Part shown: positions 16,833 through 25,635 of the stretch, piece after piece
How positions within the stretch are numbered: the stretch's first letter is position 1
Layout of the letters: each line of letters begins with the position of its first letter
From: Bin5 sp034428395
GTDB taxonomy: Bacteria > Chloroflexota > Anaerolineae > Caldilineales > Caldilineaceae
Assembly: GCA_034428395.1 (NCBI GenBank)
Contig: DAOUHX010000257.1
Coordinates: 1-37,278 of the forward strand
Length of the DNA: 37,278 nt
Reading direction: 5' to 3'
Made by a program: the position numbers and the translations under genes
The notes under the pieces: model-generated
What the model saw: only the letters and a program-made list of their open reading frames with translations
The model's database searches: none
What the model was told of the DNA's origin: nothing

Positions 16833-18125
16833 ATGAGAATTCTCCTAATAGGCTCAGGCGGCAGAGAGCACGCGCTGGCGTGGAAACTGGCGCAATCCCC
16901 CCACTCATGCCGCATATTCGTTGCCCCAGGCAATGGAGGCACGGCAGCGCTTCCGGCCTGCTGCAACGTCGCGATTGATGCAGATGATCTCCCCGAATTG
17001 CTCCGCTTTGCACGGGAGAAGGCCATTGATTTGACCGTAGTTGGACCGGAGATACCCTTGGTCTCAGGCCTTGTCGATCAGTTTGCCGCCGAAGGGCTGC
17101 ATGTATTCGGCCCGAGCGCGGCTGCAGCCCAACTGGAGGGTTCGAAGGCATTCTCCAAGGCCTTTATGAGTCGTCACGCGATCCCAACCGGTTGGGCGCG
17201 CGTCTTCACTGATTTCGAGACTGCGGCCGACTTTGCTTTTGGACTGGACTCACTCCCGGTAATCAAGGCCAGCGGGCTGGCCGCAGGCAAAGGCGTACTG
17301 CTGCCCGAAAGCGCCGATGAGGCGGTCACTCAACTGCGCACCGTCATGGTTGAGCGGCGCTTTGGAGATGCCGGCAATACTGTGCTGATTGAGGAAAGGC
17401 TGTTCGGCGCGGAACTGTCCGTACTGGCCTTCTGCGACGGCAACGAGTTCCGGCTGATGCCGGCCGCGCAAGACCACAAGCGGCTTCTCGATGGCGACAT
17501 GGGGCCGAATACAGGCGGAATGGGCGCGTTTGCCCCGTCGCCCCTTGCGACTCAGGAGTTGATGGCTGAGGTGGAGAAAACTGTCATTCGCCCCGCGTTG
17601 GCTGCGATGAACGCCGAAGGCGCCCCCTACCAGGGCGTTCTGTACGCGGGCCTGATTCTAACTGAGACCGGGCCGAAAGTTCTGGAGTTTAACTGCCGCT
17701 TCGGCGACCCGGAAGCCCAGGTAATCCTGCCGTTACTGGACTGCGACCTCTTGGAGGTGATGACTGCGTGCGTGCATGGCCGCCTCGCCGAGCAGGCTCC
17801 TCTTAACTGGTCTGCTGGGTCTGCAGTGACGGTTGTTATGGCTTCGGGCGGCTATCCAGAAGCCTACAGGACCGGAAGGCAGATCACCGGTCTGCCGCGG
17901 GGCGAACTGGGAGAGGATGGAGCATTCGCATTTCATGCCGGCACTCGACTTTGCACTGAGTCCGGACGCGACGACGAGTTTGTCACAGACGGCGGCCGCG
18001 TGTTTTCGGTCACGGCCACAGGAGAGACGCTTGCTGAAGCCGCCGCCGGCGCCTACCGCACTGTCGAGCGTATCCGCTTCGACGGCGCGGTCTGGCGCAC
18101 GGACATTGGACAGAATTTCGCGTAG
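16833..18125 (+). CDS. purD: Phosphoribosylamine-glycine ligase (GARS)
   Basis: An ATP-grasp ligase that joins phosphoribosylamine to glycine, the second purine step. Key segments are MRILLIGSGGREHALAWKL at the N-terminus, FGPSAAAAQLEGSKAFSK, KASGLAAGKGV, the loop GDMGPNTGGMGA, and EFNCRFGDPEAQ. ATG at 16833 gives 430 aa, the normal length; an in-frame TTG at 16782 would add an unsupported tail. The ribosome site is weak. It follows purF, whose unstable product it uses, and closes the operon. purM, purN and purH are absent from this locus. Confidence 0.95.
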   Translation: MRILLIGSGGREHALAWKLAQSPHSCRIFVAPGNGGTAALPACCNVAIDADDLPELLRFAREKAIDLTVVGPEIPLVSGLVDQFAAEGLHVFGPSAAAAQLEGSKAFSKAFMSRHAIPTGWARVFTDFETAADFAFGLDSLPVIKASGLAAGKGVLLPESADEAVTQLRTVMVERRFGDAGNTVLIEERLFGAELSVLAFCDGNEFRLMPAAQDHKRLLDGDMGPNTGGMGAFAPSPLATQELMAEVEKTVIRPALAAMNAEGAPYQGVLYAGLILTETGPKVLEFNCRFGDPEAQVILPLLDCDLLEVMTACVHGRLAEQAPLNWSAGSAVTVVMASGGYPEAYRTGRQITGLPRGELGEDGAFAFHAGTRLCTESGRDDEFVTDGGRVFSVTATGETLAEAAAGAYRTVERIRFDGAVWRTDIGQNFA

Positions 18126-18257
18126 ACCCGAAGGGTGATCACGCCGGGTTGACCAACTGTGTTGCCTGGGATCTTCTCAGCAAATCTTTGTTCCTTACTG
18201 TTGTATTCCAGACAGATTTCATGACAACTCATACAAGGACAGTTTTCGGAGGGCACG

Positions 18258-19805
18258 ATGGCTCTGATTCCTTCAATGTTGCTCAAACGCCTCTATACGT
18301 ACGCAAGCCTCGAAAACACAGAGGACGGTGTGCGGTTCTCGATCAAGAATCGGCTTAGCGACGCCAAACTGACTGCCTTCCACGGCATCAGCATAGACAA
18401 AGAGGAGGTCGCTGCCGACGCGTTGACACTAGATTTCGGCGACGGCCAGGTCTTAAGTCCCGACCAGATAAACAGCGGCTCACCTATCGACTTTCCCTTG
18501 CGCAAGGAGGTATACGTAAGTGCGCAGATTCCTCCGCTTGAGGCAGGTCATCATACCATCCGGATTGGAGTCCAGACCTCTCCGTTCGGTCGCATTCAGT
18601 TCACAGTCGATGACGCGATTTCCGAAATGGTCGACGCCGTCCGAATCCCCCGGGACAGGGATGACGACTACAGCGAAAGCGCGATCCTAGCGCGCCAGAC
18701 ATTCGTCAGCGAATACACTGGGCATTCGCTCGAACACGTCTCGCAATACTCATTCGATCCTCACATCGCGCAAGGGAACATCGAGAACTTCACGGGCGCC
18801 GCGCAAGTTCCTATCGGTTTTGCCGGGCCCCTGAATGTCTGCGGCGAGCATGCCCAGGGAGAATTCATTATTCCACTCGCCACCACCGAAGGCACGCTTG
18901 TCGCCTCCTACAACAGAGGCATGAAGCTGCTCAATCTGTCAGGCGGTGTCAAGTGCACGGTGGTAGCCGACGCGATGCAGCGCGCGCCGGTCTTCGTCTT
19001 CGACGATGCGCGCGGCGCGCGCGATTTTATCGAGTGGGTTGACGAGAATCTCATTCCAATTCGGGAGGAGGCTGAGGCGACGTCCAGTGTGGCCAAGCTC
19101 GACAACATTGACCCCTATCAATCCAACAAATTCGCCTTTTTGCGTTTCAATTACCAAACAGGCGACGCAGGGGGTCAGAACATGGTGGGCCGCGCCACCT
19201 TTGCGGCATGTTCCTGGATACTGGACAACTACGACGGGCAGGAGATCAAGCGATTTTACCTGGAGTCGAACTTTGCCACCGACAAGAAGGCTTCCCAGGT
19301 GAATATTATGAGGACGCGCGGCAAACGGGTGACCGCTGAGGCGATCATCCCCCGCGATGTCTTGATACAGAACATGCGCGTGATGCCCGAACAGCTCTTT
19401 TACCACTACGGGGTAGCCAACATCGGCTCAATTCTGGCAGGTGTGAACAACAACGGTCTGCACTCAGCCAACGCCATTACAGCGATATTCATCGCTACAG
19501 GCCAGGACGTGGCGAATGTGTCAGAGTCATCCGCGGGACTGATCTACGTCGAGCTGACCGAGGAAAAGGATCTCTATATTTCGATCACAATACCATCTCT
19601 GATCGTCGCCACATATGGCGGGGGAACCGGGCTGGCAACGCAGAGGGAGTGCCTTGAATTGCTGGGATGTTGGGGAAAAGGGAAGGTTTACAAGTTCGCC
19701 GAGATCGTAGCCGGCACTGTCCTGGCCGGCGAGCTTTCGCTGGCGGCGGCGATCAGCTCGCTAGACTGGGTCAGCAGTCACGAAGAGTACGGGCGAAATC
19801 GTTGA
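18258..19805 (+). CDS. Hydroxymethylglutaryl-CoA reductase with extra N-terminal beta domain
   Basis: Reduces HMG-CoA to mevalonate with NAD(P)H, the committed step of the mevalonate isoprenoid route. Catalytic residues are in place: Glu211 (ATTEGTLVAS), Lys343 (NFATDKKAS), Asp417 (ATGQDVANV) and His508 (SSHEEYGRN), so it is class I-like and probably active. Residues 1-120 are not part of the reductase fold; they are rich in predicted beta strands, with no membrane anchor, and loosely recall the small beta-sandwich of DUF6379-type proteins. ATG at 18258 follows a strong CGGAGG. It lies 132 bp after purD. No other mevalonate gene is in the window. Confidence 0.93.
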   Translation: MALIPSMLLKRLYTYASLENTEDGVRFSIKNRLSDAKLTAFHGISIDKEEVAADALTLDFGDGQVLSPDQINSGSPIDFPLRKEVYVSAQIPPLEAGHHTIRIGVQTSPFGRIQFTVDDAISEMVDAVRIPRDRDDDYSESAILARQTFVSEYTGHSLEHVSQYSFDPHIAQGNIENFTGAAQVPIGFAGPLNVCGEHAQGEFIIPLATTEGTLVASYNRGMKLLNLSGGVKCTVVADAMQRAPVFVFDDARGARDFIEWVDENLIPIREEAEATSSVAKLDNIDPYQSNKFAFLRFNYQTGDAGGQNMVGRATFAACSWILDNYDGQEIKRFYLESNFATDKKASQVNIMRTRGKRVTAEAIIPRDVLIQNMRVMPEQLFYHYGVANIGSILAGVNNNGLHSANAITAIFIATGQDVANVSESSAGLIYVELTEEKDLYISITIPSLIVATYGGGTGLATQRECLELLGCWGKGKVYKFAEIVAGTVLAGELSLAAAISSLDWVSSHEEYGRNR

Positions 19806-19881
19806 TTTGCGGGCCTGCGATCCGCGCGGGCAGGCTTGAGTCCTTGCTTGGCGGGTCCAAGTCGGACCAGAATGGAAATGA

Positions 19882-19930
19882 AAGACGCTGCTACCAGTCC
19901 TGGTCAGGGAGAATCCGGAAGCAGCGTCTT
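19882..19930. repeat. 11-bp inverted repeat with 27-nt spacer
   Basis: AAGACGCTGCT (19882-19892) is perfectly repeated in reverse complement at 19920-19930; the spacer holds a smaller CCAG/CTGG hairpin. There is no T-run on either side. It lies between the HMG-CoA reductase stop and tRNA-Gln, where it could end the reductase transcript or process the tRNA transcript. Confidence 0.6.
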
Positions 19931-19963
19931 CGATGGGCGACGTGGAGTCGTCGCCTCGTTAGG

Positions 19964-20035
19964 CTGGGGGACAGGGATTCGAACCCCGAACGCCTGATCC
20001 AGAGTCAGGTGTTTTGCCGATTAAACTATCCCCCA
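19964..20035 (-). tRNA. tRNA-Gln (anticodon CUG)
   Basis: A complete 72-nt cloverleaf on the minus strand: acceptor TGGGGGA pairs with TCCCCCA, the anticodon stem CCTGA/TCAGG encloses loop CTCTGGA giving anticodon CTG, the T arm is CGGGG TTCGAAT CCCTG, and the discriminator base is G. The 5' U typical of tRNA-Gln is present. CCA is not encoded. It lies downstream of gltX on the same strand. Confidence 0.95.
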
Positions 20036-20136
20036 TTGGCAAGCTCAGCCAAGCCCAATCCTAGCATAGGCGACGAGTGAAGACAAGAATCAGCTCGAGC
20101 AAAACGTCAAGCGGAGCCAGCGCGCCTTCTTGTTTG

Positions 20137-20160
20137 GTTGGGCGGCACTAGCTGCCCAAC
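20137..20160 (-). terminator. Possible hairpin terminator after gltX
   Basis: GTTGGGC pairs with GCCCAAC around a 10-nt loop that can itself pair GC/GC. It begins 10 bp after the gltX stop codon on the minus strand. There is no T-tract, so true terminator function is uncertain; it may stabilise the 3' end. Confidence 0.35.
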
Positions 20161-20170
20161 TGACCCTTTT

Positions 20171-21700
20171 CTAGCCTTCCTCCGCTTCTAGTCCTTCCAG
20201 TGCCAGCTTCGCCCGCCCGATGCGGCGAAGCGTCTCCTCTCTACCGAGCGCTTCGATACTTTCGAATAGAGGCGGCGACACCTTCTTGCCACTGATCGCC
20301 CCGCGAATCGGTCCAAAGAAACTGCCCGCCTTCACCTTCAGCTCATCGGCCCTCTCTCGAAACGCTCGCTGGATGGGCTCTGCCGCGAACGGCTCAACTG
20401 ACTTCAGCAGCGAGGCGCCAGCCTGCAACATCTCGATGCTTCCGCCAGCATCCATTTTGCGCCCAATCAGGAGTTTGGGCTCGTTATATTCGATCTCCTC
20501 GGCGTCTTGAAATGCCCAATCAAGCCAGGCCGCGGCTTCGTCGAGGCGCTTGATTCGCTCCTGGATGACAGGCACCAAGACATCCAATCTGCAGTCACAT
20601 GCCAAGTCGGCTTCAGGCAGACCCAGCTGCCGGCTGAGGAAGGGAATCAGTGCCGACTTGAGTGCGTCCGGCGTCAACGCGCGGATGTACAAGCTATTGA
20701 GCCAGTCCAGTTTCTCATAGGGCAGAGCCGCCGCAGACGGGTTGATCTCCTCAAGCTGAAACCGCTCAATCGCCTCATCGCGGCTAAAGACTTCCTCAAC
20801 CGGATCGAAATTCCAACCTACATTGGTCAGAAAGTTAAACATGGCGTCGGGCAGGTAACCGGCATCCTCGAACTCATGCACGAGGGCCAGGTACTCCTTG
20901 CCTGCTACCGTCTTCTTGCGCTTGCTCATCTTGCCCTTGCCGCTGGGGTCAAGGATGACGGGAAGATGCACGAGCACGGGCATGCCCCAACCGAAGGCGT
21001 CAACAACTAATTTGTGCAGTGGCGCTGTCGCCAGCCATTCTTCGCCGCGTAATACGTGCGTAATCTGCATCAGGTGATCGTCCACCATCGCCGCCAGGTG
21101 ATAGGTCGGGAGCCCGTCGGCCTTCAGAATGACCTCATCCTGCAACTGTCGATTGTCTACCCGGACCTCCCCGCGCAAGAGGTCGGTGAAGACGGTGACG
21201 CCATCCTCCGGCACTGTAAAGCGCACGACCCAAGGTTGCCCTTCGGCCTCGCGTTCAGCTCTCTCAGCAGCGGTAAGCCGGCGGCATCGCCGGTCGTAAC
21301 CGGTCGGCTTGCGCTGGCGCCGCTGCTCCTCCCGCATCGTCTCAAGGCGTTCGGGCGTGCAGTAGCAGCGGTAAGCCCGCCCACGATCGATAAGATCCTG
21401 TGCGTGGCTTTTGTAAACGTCTTGCCTTTCCGATTGGACGTAAGGCGCGTGAGGCCCGCCAACATCGGGGCCTTCGTCCCAATTCAATCCCAGCCAGGTC
21501 AAGCCACGAATCAGGCTTGCGACACTTTCCGGTTCGAAACGCCTTCGATCCGTGTCTTCGATGCGCAGGATAAACTTGCCGCCGGTCTTGCGCGCCCAGA
21601 GCCAGTCGAAAAGTGCTGTCCGCAGTCCCCCGAGGTGAAGATGCCCGGTCGGGCTGGGTGCAAAGCGCACCCTGGCTGCGTTTTTGCCTAGAGTTGTCAT
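20171..21700 (-). CDS. gltX: Glutamyl-tRNA synthetase
   Basis: Charges tRNA-Glu (and possibly tRNA-Gln) with glutamate. The 509-aa class I synthetase has the HIGH-type motif FAPSPTGHLHLGGLRTALF near the N-terminus, the FILRIEDTDR strand, and the KMSKS-type loop GKGKMSKRKK near residue 240. I chose ATG at 21700, preceded by AGAGG; the open frame extends to 21799 without homology-like sequence. tRNA-Gln is encoded just downstream. Whether the enzyme is discriminating cannot be read from these motifs; it would need a check for glnS or gatCAB in the genome. Confidence 0.95.
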   Translation of the reverse strand: MTTLGKNAARVRFAPSPTGHLHLGGLRTALFDWLWARKTGGKFILRIEDTDRRRFEPESVASLIRGLTWLGLNWDEGPDVGGPHAPYVQSERQDVYKSHAQDLIDRGRAYRCYCTPERLETMREEQRRQRKPTGYDRRCRRLTAAERAEREAEGQPWVVRFTVPEDGVTVFTDLLRGEVRVDNRQLQDEVILKADGLPTYHLAAMVDDHLMQITHVLRGEEWLATAPLHKLVVDAFGWGMPVLVHLPVILDPSGKGKMSKRKKTVAGKEYLALVHEFEDAGYLPDAMFNFLTNVGWNFDPVEEVFSRDEAIERFQLEEINPSAAALPYEKLDWLNSLYIRALTPDALKSALIPFLSRQLGLPEADLACDCRLDVLVPVIQERIKRLDEAAAWLDWAFQDAEEIEYNEPKLLIGRKMDAGGSIEMLQAGASLLKSVEPFAAEPIQRAFRERADELKVKAGSFFGPIRGAISGKKVSPPLFESIEALGREETLRRIGRAKLALEGLEAEEG

Positions 21701-22058
21701 AACTTTGCCTCTGATGGTTTCCTTTTGCCACCAACACACGGCAAACGCCCGCAGAAGCCTATCACAGGCGCTACGAACCGTCAACGCGTTGCCTGTCAAG
21801 AGTGCAACCCATTATTAGGGAGGGAATCATCTGGCGGGACATCTTGGCGGCGGTGGCTGGAATTGCCGAAACTCGGAACACGAAACGTCGAAACTCGAAC
21901 GGCGGTGCGGGCGACGCGCACTGACGGCCGCATTGTCCACGTTGGCTTTGGCGGCAGGTTGGAATCGCGCACTCACGGTGGCGTCGCGATGGGTCGCCGC
22001 TGAACTGGGCTACAACAGATCCAACATGCTGCGCGAGGAGAGGCGTCAGGGGAGCGTT

Positions 22059-22077
22059 GCGGGGGGAGTCCCCCCGC
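22059..22077. repeat. Perfect GC hairpin
   Basis: GCGGGGGG and CCCCCCGC form an 8-bp stem around the loop AGT. A similar C6-TTT-G6 hairpin lies at 2268-2284, so this may belong to a dispersed intergenic element. There is no T-run on either strand. Confidence 0.5.
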
Positions 22078-22113
22078 ACAAGGGAGGGCCGAAGGCCCGA
22101 CCGTACAAAAGGC

Positions 22114-22141
22114 AGTTGCCAGTTGGCAGTTGGCAGTTGCC
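22114..22141. repeat. Four tandem copies of a 7-mer (AGTTGSC)
   Basis: AGTTGCC, AGTTGGC, AGTTGGC, AGTTGCC lie end to end without interruption. The unit is seven bases, so copy-number change by slippage is likely. Confidence 0.7.
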
Positions 22142-22357
22142 GGTGGCCAGGGACTGCAGGGGCCGTGTACGGCTCCGTTTCTGCGCGAGGTTTGGAGTCT
22201 TTGGCCCAAGTCCTGGACTACCCGCCCTGTCAAGGCGAGGCGAAGCGGCCGACGAGGTATTTGCCTATTGATAGGATAAGGGCTGTTGGGTGGGATTTGG
22301 ACAGGTCGCTGTCTCAATCATTCTTTGCAGTGCCGCCTGGTAGGCGACAAAACGGAA

Positions 22358-22386
22358 TTGCGAAGCCTCTACACCTCGGCTATACT
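22358..22386 (+). promoter_or_regulatory. Sigma-70 promoter for the 22461 gene
   Basis: TTGCGA (22358-22363), exactly 17 bp, then TATACT (22381-22386, five of six). Transcription would start near 22393, giving a leader of about 68 nt to the GTG at 22461. The region is AT-richer than its surroundings. Confidence 0.55.
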
Positions 22387-22460
22387 TGTCACACTATATT
22401 TCACTTGCAATCCAACGGGTGTGACATCCACGTAGCAATCGAACGGGAATCGTCTCGCAC

Positions 22461-23885
22461 GTGAACTATCAACCTATCGGTTTCGAAATCGCTACGGGTG
22501 CGGTTGCCGCGGTGGCGTCTGCCCTCGACAATCGCTTTCACCACCCTGTGGTCAATTCGAGACTGGGACGGCAGACTGCACTCTTGAAACTGTCGTCAAG
22601 CATGCCCCGCAGCTGGAGCGCTGGTTTGGCGGCGCGGGCAATGGAAGGTCGACCCCATAGCCGTTCGCTCACTTTCAGCCTGACGACTGCGGACCTGGCA
22701 CAGTGGAACGTAAGTCAATACGAAAGGTTGGATCCGGACAGGCGGTTCGACACGATTGTCATTGGCGTGCCATCAGGTGCCACGGCCCATCTCTGTGCCT
22801 GCCTGGGAGCACCATTGTTGGCTGACAGCCTCCCGATCAGCTTTGCCTCTCGCGGCAGGGCGGATGACGTTGCCGGATATCAGCAACGCAGCGTTGACCT
22901 TCTGACGCCCGTCCTGAACCACAATCCTGACCTACTCGCCGTCAGCCTGTTCGATCCCATCCACGCCAGGCGGCAGATCAGGCGGTCCGTCCAAGTCTAT
23001 CTGAAGTTGGCCGTCTTGCCCGACCAATACCGTCGTTTCATTCGCGAACGGCTGATGCCCGGCGGCTCAATCTTATTGCTGTCCTGCTCGTCGAGGTGGA
23101 GCCAATATGAGCTCGGCGCCCGGCACAGACTTCAGATTGGCAGCCACGGTGGCTTCACAGACCAGGAGTTTATTCGCGGGACGCCCTGGCTCGACGATTG
23201 GCTTCATGAAGTCGGCGGTGCGCAGCGCAGCGGCTGGCGGTTGTCTCGGCACTGGACCTATCAGCCCGAGGCACAGTGGGGATCCATCACCGGATTCGCA
23301 ACCAGCGTTCGCACATTCGCTGCAGATGTCAACATATCGCTCCATGCGCTGGACTTTGCCTCCGTTGACGAAATCAGCCGCCTGGGCTTCTACGCCTGGC
23401 AATGGCTGTATTACCTACTACAAATTCAGCCAGGAGCAGTTCTCATCGAGAGCGGTCCGCAGATGAATCCAGTAATCGGGCGGCGCAGCCCTGTGCTCCC
23501 ACTCTGGATGCCGTCCACTTGCAGTCGGAGTCATTTGCTCTTGCAGACCATATTACCGGATTTTCCACCTGACATTCCTGTTCTCTTTCAGGCCTGGCCT
23601 GCCGGCCATTCTTCGCCGGACGTGATTCCCGCCAAGATCTGGAACACCACGCTTTCGGGCCGCCATGGGCGATGGCTGGGCGGGAATCCGCTCCGCTTCC
23701 CCAACGATTTTTCCACTATCATGAAAATGACACCTGCCATCGAAGAGTGGGGCCAGCGCCATCCTATCAAGTTGCACCGCTCACTTCGCTGCGACGAACT
23801 AGGTGAATTGAGATCGATACTAGCCCAGTCATCAGAGCAACCCGATGCCGGGAGATATTCGTCCCCGGAACAAGCAGGGGGATAG
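22461..23885 (+). CDS. Protein of unknown function (474 aa), first of a three-gene unit
   Basis: I cannot assign this protein. It is a full-length, intact, soluble sequence of 474 aa with no signal peptide. A segment near residues 95-130 (RFDTIVIGVPSGATAHL and ADSLPISFAS) resembles the strand-loop start of an alpha/beta domain, and LMPGGSILLLSCSS near residue 200 recalls the late strand of a methyltransferase-like fold. The C-terminal third is rich in Trp and Pro. It begins with GTG at 22461 below a good promoter, without a clear ribosome site. The next gene starts 5 bp later, and the TIM barrel and lactonase that follow suggest a role in sugar or polyol metabolism, but that is only context. 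Confidence 0.7.
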   Translation: MNYQPIGFEIATGAVAAVASALDNRFHHPVVNSRLGRQTALLKLSSSMPRSWSAGLAARAMEGRPHSRSLTFSLTTADLAQWNVSQYERLDPDRRFDTIVIGVPSGATAHLCACLGAPLLADSLPISFASRGRADDVAGYQQRSVDLLTPVLNHNPDLLAVSLFDPIHARRQIRRSVQVYLKLAVLPDQYRRFIRERLMPGGSILLLSCSSRWSQYELGARHRLQIGSHGGFTDQEFIRGTPWLDDWLHEVGGAQRSGWRLSRHWTYQPEAQWGSITGFATSVRTFAADVNISLHALDFASVDEISRLGFYAWQWLYYLLQIQPGAVLIESGPQMNPVIGRRSPVLPLWMPSTCSRSHLLLQTILPDFPPDIPVLFQAWPAGHSSPDVIPAKIWNTTLSGRHGRWLGGNPLRFPNDFSTIMKMTPAIEEWGQRHPIKLHRSLRCDELGELRSILAQSSEQPDAGRYSSPEQAGG

Positions 23886-23889
23886 CGCG

Positions 23890-24678
23890 ATGTATTTGTC
23901 CTGTTGCGTGTGGGCCCTGAGCGCGCCGGAAGAAAGTGTGCTTTCTGACATGAAGGCCCTGGGATTCCGCTGGATCGACATCAGGCCGGAATTCCAGAAG
24001 AGTTCGGCCGCCCGGACAGCGGCCAGATCTCTTTCGTTGCAGGTCTCCTCTGTCGCCGCCTCGTACGGATTGCCGGAGGGGGCGTCCCTGGATAGCCCGG
24101 ATGACCTGTCGCGAATGGAGGCCTTGTCACACCTGCAAGGGGTTGCGCACCAATGCAAAGATCTAGGTGGTAGCGCGGTCTATCTTGTGCCCGGCGCAGA
24201 CGGTAGCAAAGCGGCTCTTGCGCGCTACGCCGAATCGCTGGCGACAGCCGCCGATAGGGCAGCGGACCTTGGCATCAGCATCGGTGTCGAGCACTTTCCC
24301 GGGACGGCGCTTCCTTCCGCGGCGGCGACTCTGGAATTCATCGAAGCGATTGACCACCCGAATCTGGGCCTGTTATTTGATATAGGCCATGTGCAGATCA
24401 GCGACGAAGACCCGGCGGGCGTCATACGACGGGCAGGGAAACGGCTTGCCTACGTTCATCTCGACGATAACGACGGCAAGGGCGATCTGCATTGGGCGCT
24501 TCTCGATGGGATACTTACGGTCGAGACGCTGCGCGAGACGTTTCTCGCTTTGAAGGATATCGACTATAACGGCGCGATCAGTCTCGAATTGAGTCCTCAG
24601 TTGGACAATCCTTATGAGGCGCTGCAGCGAAGCAGGCAAATCGTACTCGATTGCGGATCTGACTATCTCAGCGGATAG
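23890..24678 (+). CDS. Sugar phosphate isomerase/epimerase (xylose isomerase-like TIM barrel)
   Basis: A 262-aa AP-endonuclease-2/xylose-isomerase-like barrel. Likely metal ligands sit at strand ends: GVEHFPG (Glu), LLFDIGHVQ (Asp, His), YVHLDDND (His, Asp) and ISLELSP (Glu). Such enzymes interconvert ketoses or act on inosose and related compounds. ATG at 23890 follows AGGGGGATA and is only 5 bp after the previous stop codon, so the two genes are coupled; a frame from 23845 overlaps that gene and is less likely. The lactonase gene follows 15 bp later. Confidence 0.88.
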   Translation: MYLSCCVWALSAPEESVLSDMKALGFRWIDIRPEFQKSSAARTAARSLSLQVSSVAASYGLPEGASLDSPDDLSRMEALSHLQGVAHQCKDLGGSAVYLVPGADGSKAALARYAESLATAADRAADLGISIGVEHFPGTALPSAAATLEFIEAIDHPNLGLLFDIGHVQISDEDPAGVIRRAGKRLAYVHLDDNDGKGDLHWALLDGILTVETLRETFLALKDIDYNGAISLELSPQLDNPYEALQRSRQIVLDCGSDYLSG

Positions 24679-24693
24679 GCGAAGGAGCAAAGG

Positions 24694-25581
24694 ATGGCGT
24701 GGCATTTCGAAGTCCTGCTTGAACCAATCGGCTTGACCGAAGGCCCCGTCTGGGACGGACGTTTTCTTTTCTTTACAAACATCGTAAACAGCCGCATCTT
24801 TCGCTACGATCCGGAAGGCGGCGAGTTCACCGTGTGGCGAGAGGCAACAAACGAAGCCAACGGTCTTATGCTGGACGCCAACGGTGTGATCAACGCCTGC
24901 GAAGGCGGCGGTCGACGCATGGTCCAGTATCCCGAGGGCGGCGAAACGATTGTCTTGTGCGGCGAGTTCGGAGGGAACAGGCTCAACAGCCCCAATGACC
25001 TGGCGATTGACGGCCGCGGGCGTGTCTGGTTTACCGACCCGCGCTACGGCGACTACCGCGACGACATGGAGTTGGACCACGAATCCGTCTACAGGTTGGA
25101 CCCACAGCCGGACGGAAGTTGGAAGCCTCTGCGCGTGACCTACGACACAACCGCGCCCAACGGCCTGCTTCTTTCGCCTGACGAAGAAACATTGTATGTC
25201 GCCCAAAGCAAGAACGGGGAAGGCCAGAAACGGGAACTGTGGGCGTACCCCATAGTCGAAGGTAGCTCCGGCGAAACAGGCCGCATTGTGGGCGACCATC
25301 AAGTGCTGCACAACTTTTATCCCCATCGGGGCGTAGACGGCATGTGTTTGGATGTTGACGGCAATATCATTGCAACAGCTGGCTGGGGTGAGAGCGGCCC
25401 GGGTGGGATGATATACGTTTTCGCGCCGGATGGCCGAGTGCTTGAGACACATCCGGTGCCCTGCGACAGTCCGACCAATTGCGCGTTCGCCGGCCCCGAT
25501 CTCCGTGATCTCTACGTAACCAGTACAGAGGGACATCTTCTAAAGGCGCGCACCGACCGCCAGGGACTTGTATCAAGGTAA
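24694..25581 (+). CDS. SMP-30/gluconolactonase family protein
   Basis: A six-bladed beta-propeller lactonase of 295 aa, expected to open a sugar lactone using a divalent metal. The metal Glu near the start (LTEGPVWDG, Glu16), the Asn of NSPNDLAIDGRGRVWFTDP, the Asn of TAPNGLLLSPDE and the Asp of GVDGMCLDVDGNI follow the family order. ATG at 24694 has a good AAGGAG. It lies 15 bp after the TIM-barrel gene and is followed by a strong terminator, so it ends this transcription unit. Confidence 0.92.
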   Translation: MAWHFEVLLEPIGLTEGPVWDGRFLFFTNIVNSRIFRYDPEGGEFTVWREATNEANGLMLDANGVINACEGGGRRMVQYPEGGETIVLCGEFGGNRLNSPNDLAIDGRGRVWFTDPRYGDYRDDMELDHESVYRLDPQPDGSWKPLRVTYDTTAPNGLLLSPDEETLYVAQSKNGEGQKRELWAYPIVEGSSGETGRIVGDHQVLHNFYPHRGVDGMCLDVDGNIIATAGWGESGPGGMIYVFAPDGRVLETHPVPCDSPTNCAFAGPDLRDLYVTSTEGHLLKARTDRQGLVSR

Positions 25582-25635
25582 GAACCGCGGATTCACGTCG
25601 GTGCGTCCGATAGAATGCAAGAGAATAACGGCCAC

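Larger units (their letters stand above)
21701..22460. other. Gene-free region with GC hairpins and short repeats
   Basis: No reading frame in these 760 bases looks coding. It contains a perfect 8-bp GC hairpin at 22059-22077, a GGCC GAA GGCC hairpin at about 22087, a four-copy 7-mer repeat at 22114-22141, and a good promoter at 22358-22386. The rest shows nothing I can name; it may be the remains of a degraded mobile or repeated element. Confidence 0.5.

Noticed and set aside
22114..22141. CRISPR-like repeat
   Set aside because: The 7-mer copies touch each other with no spacers and no cas gene is near; it is a simple tandem repeat.
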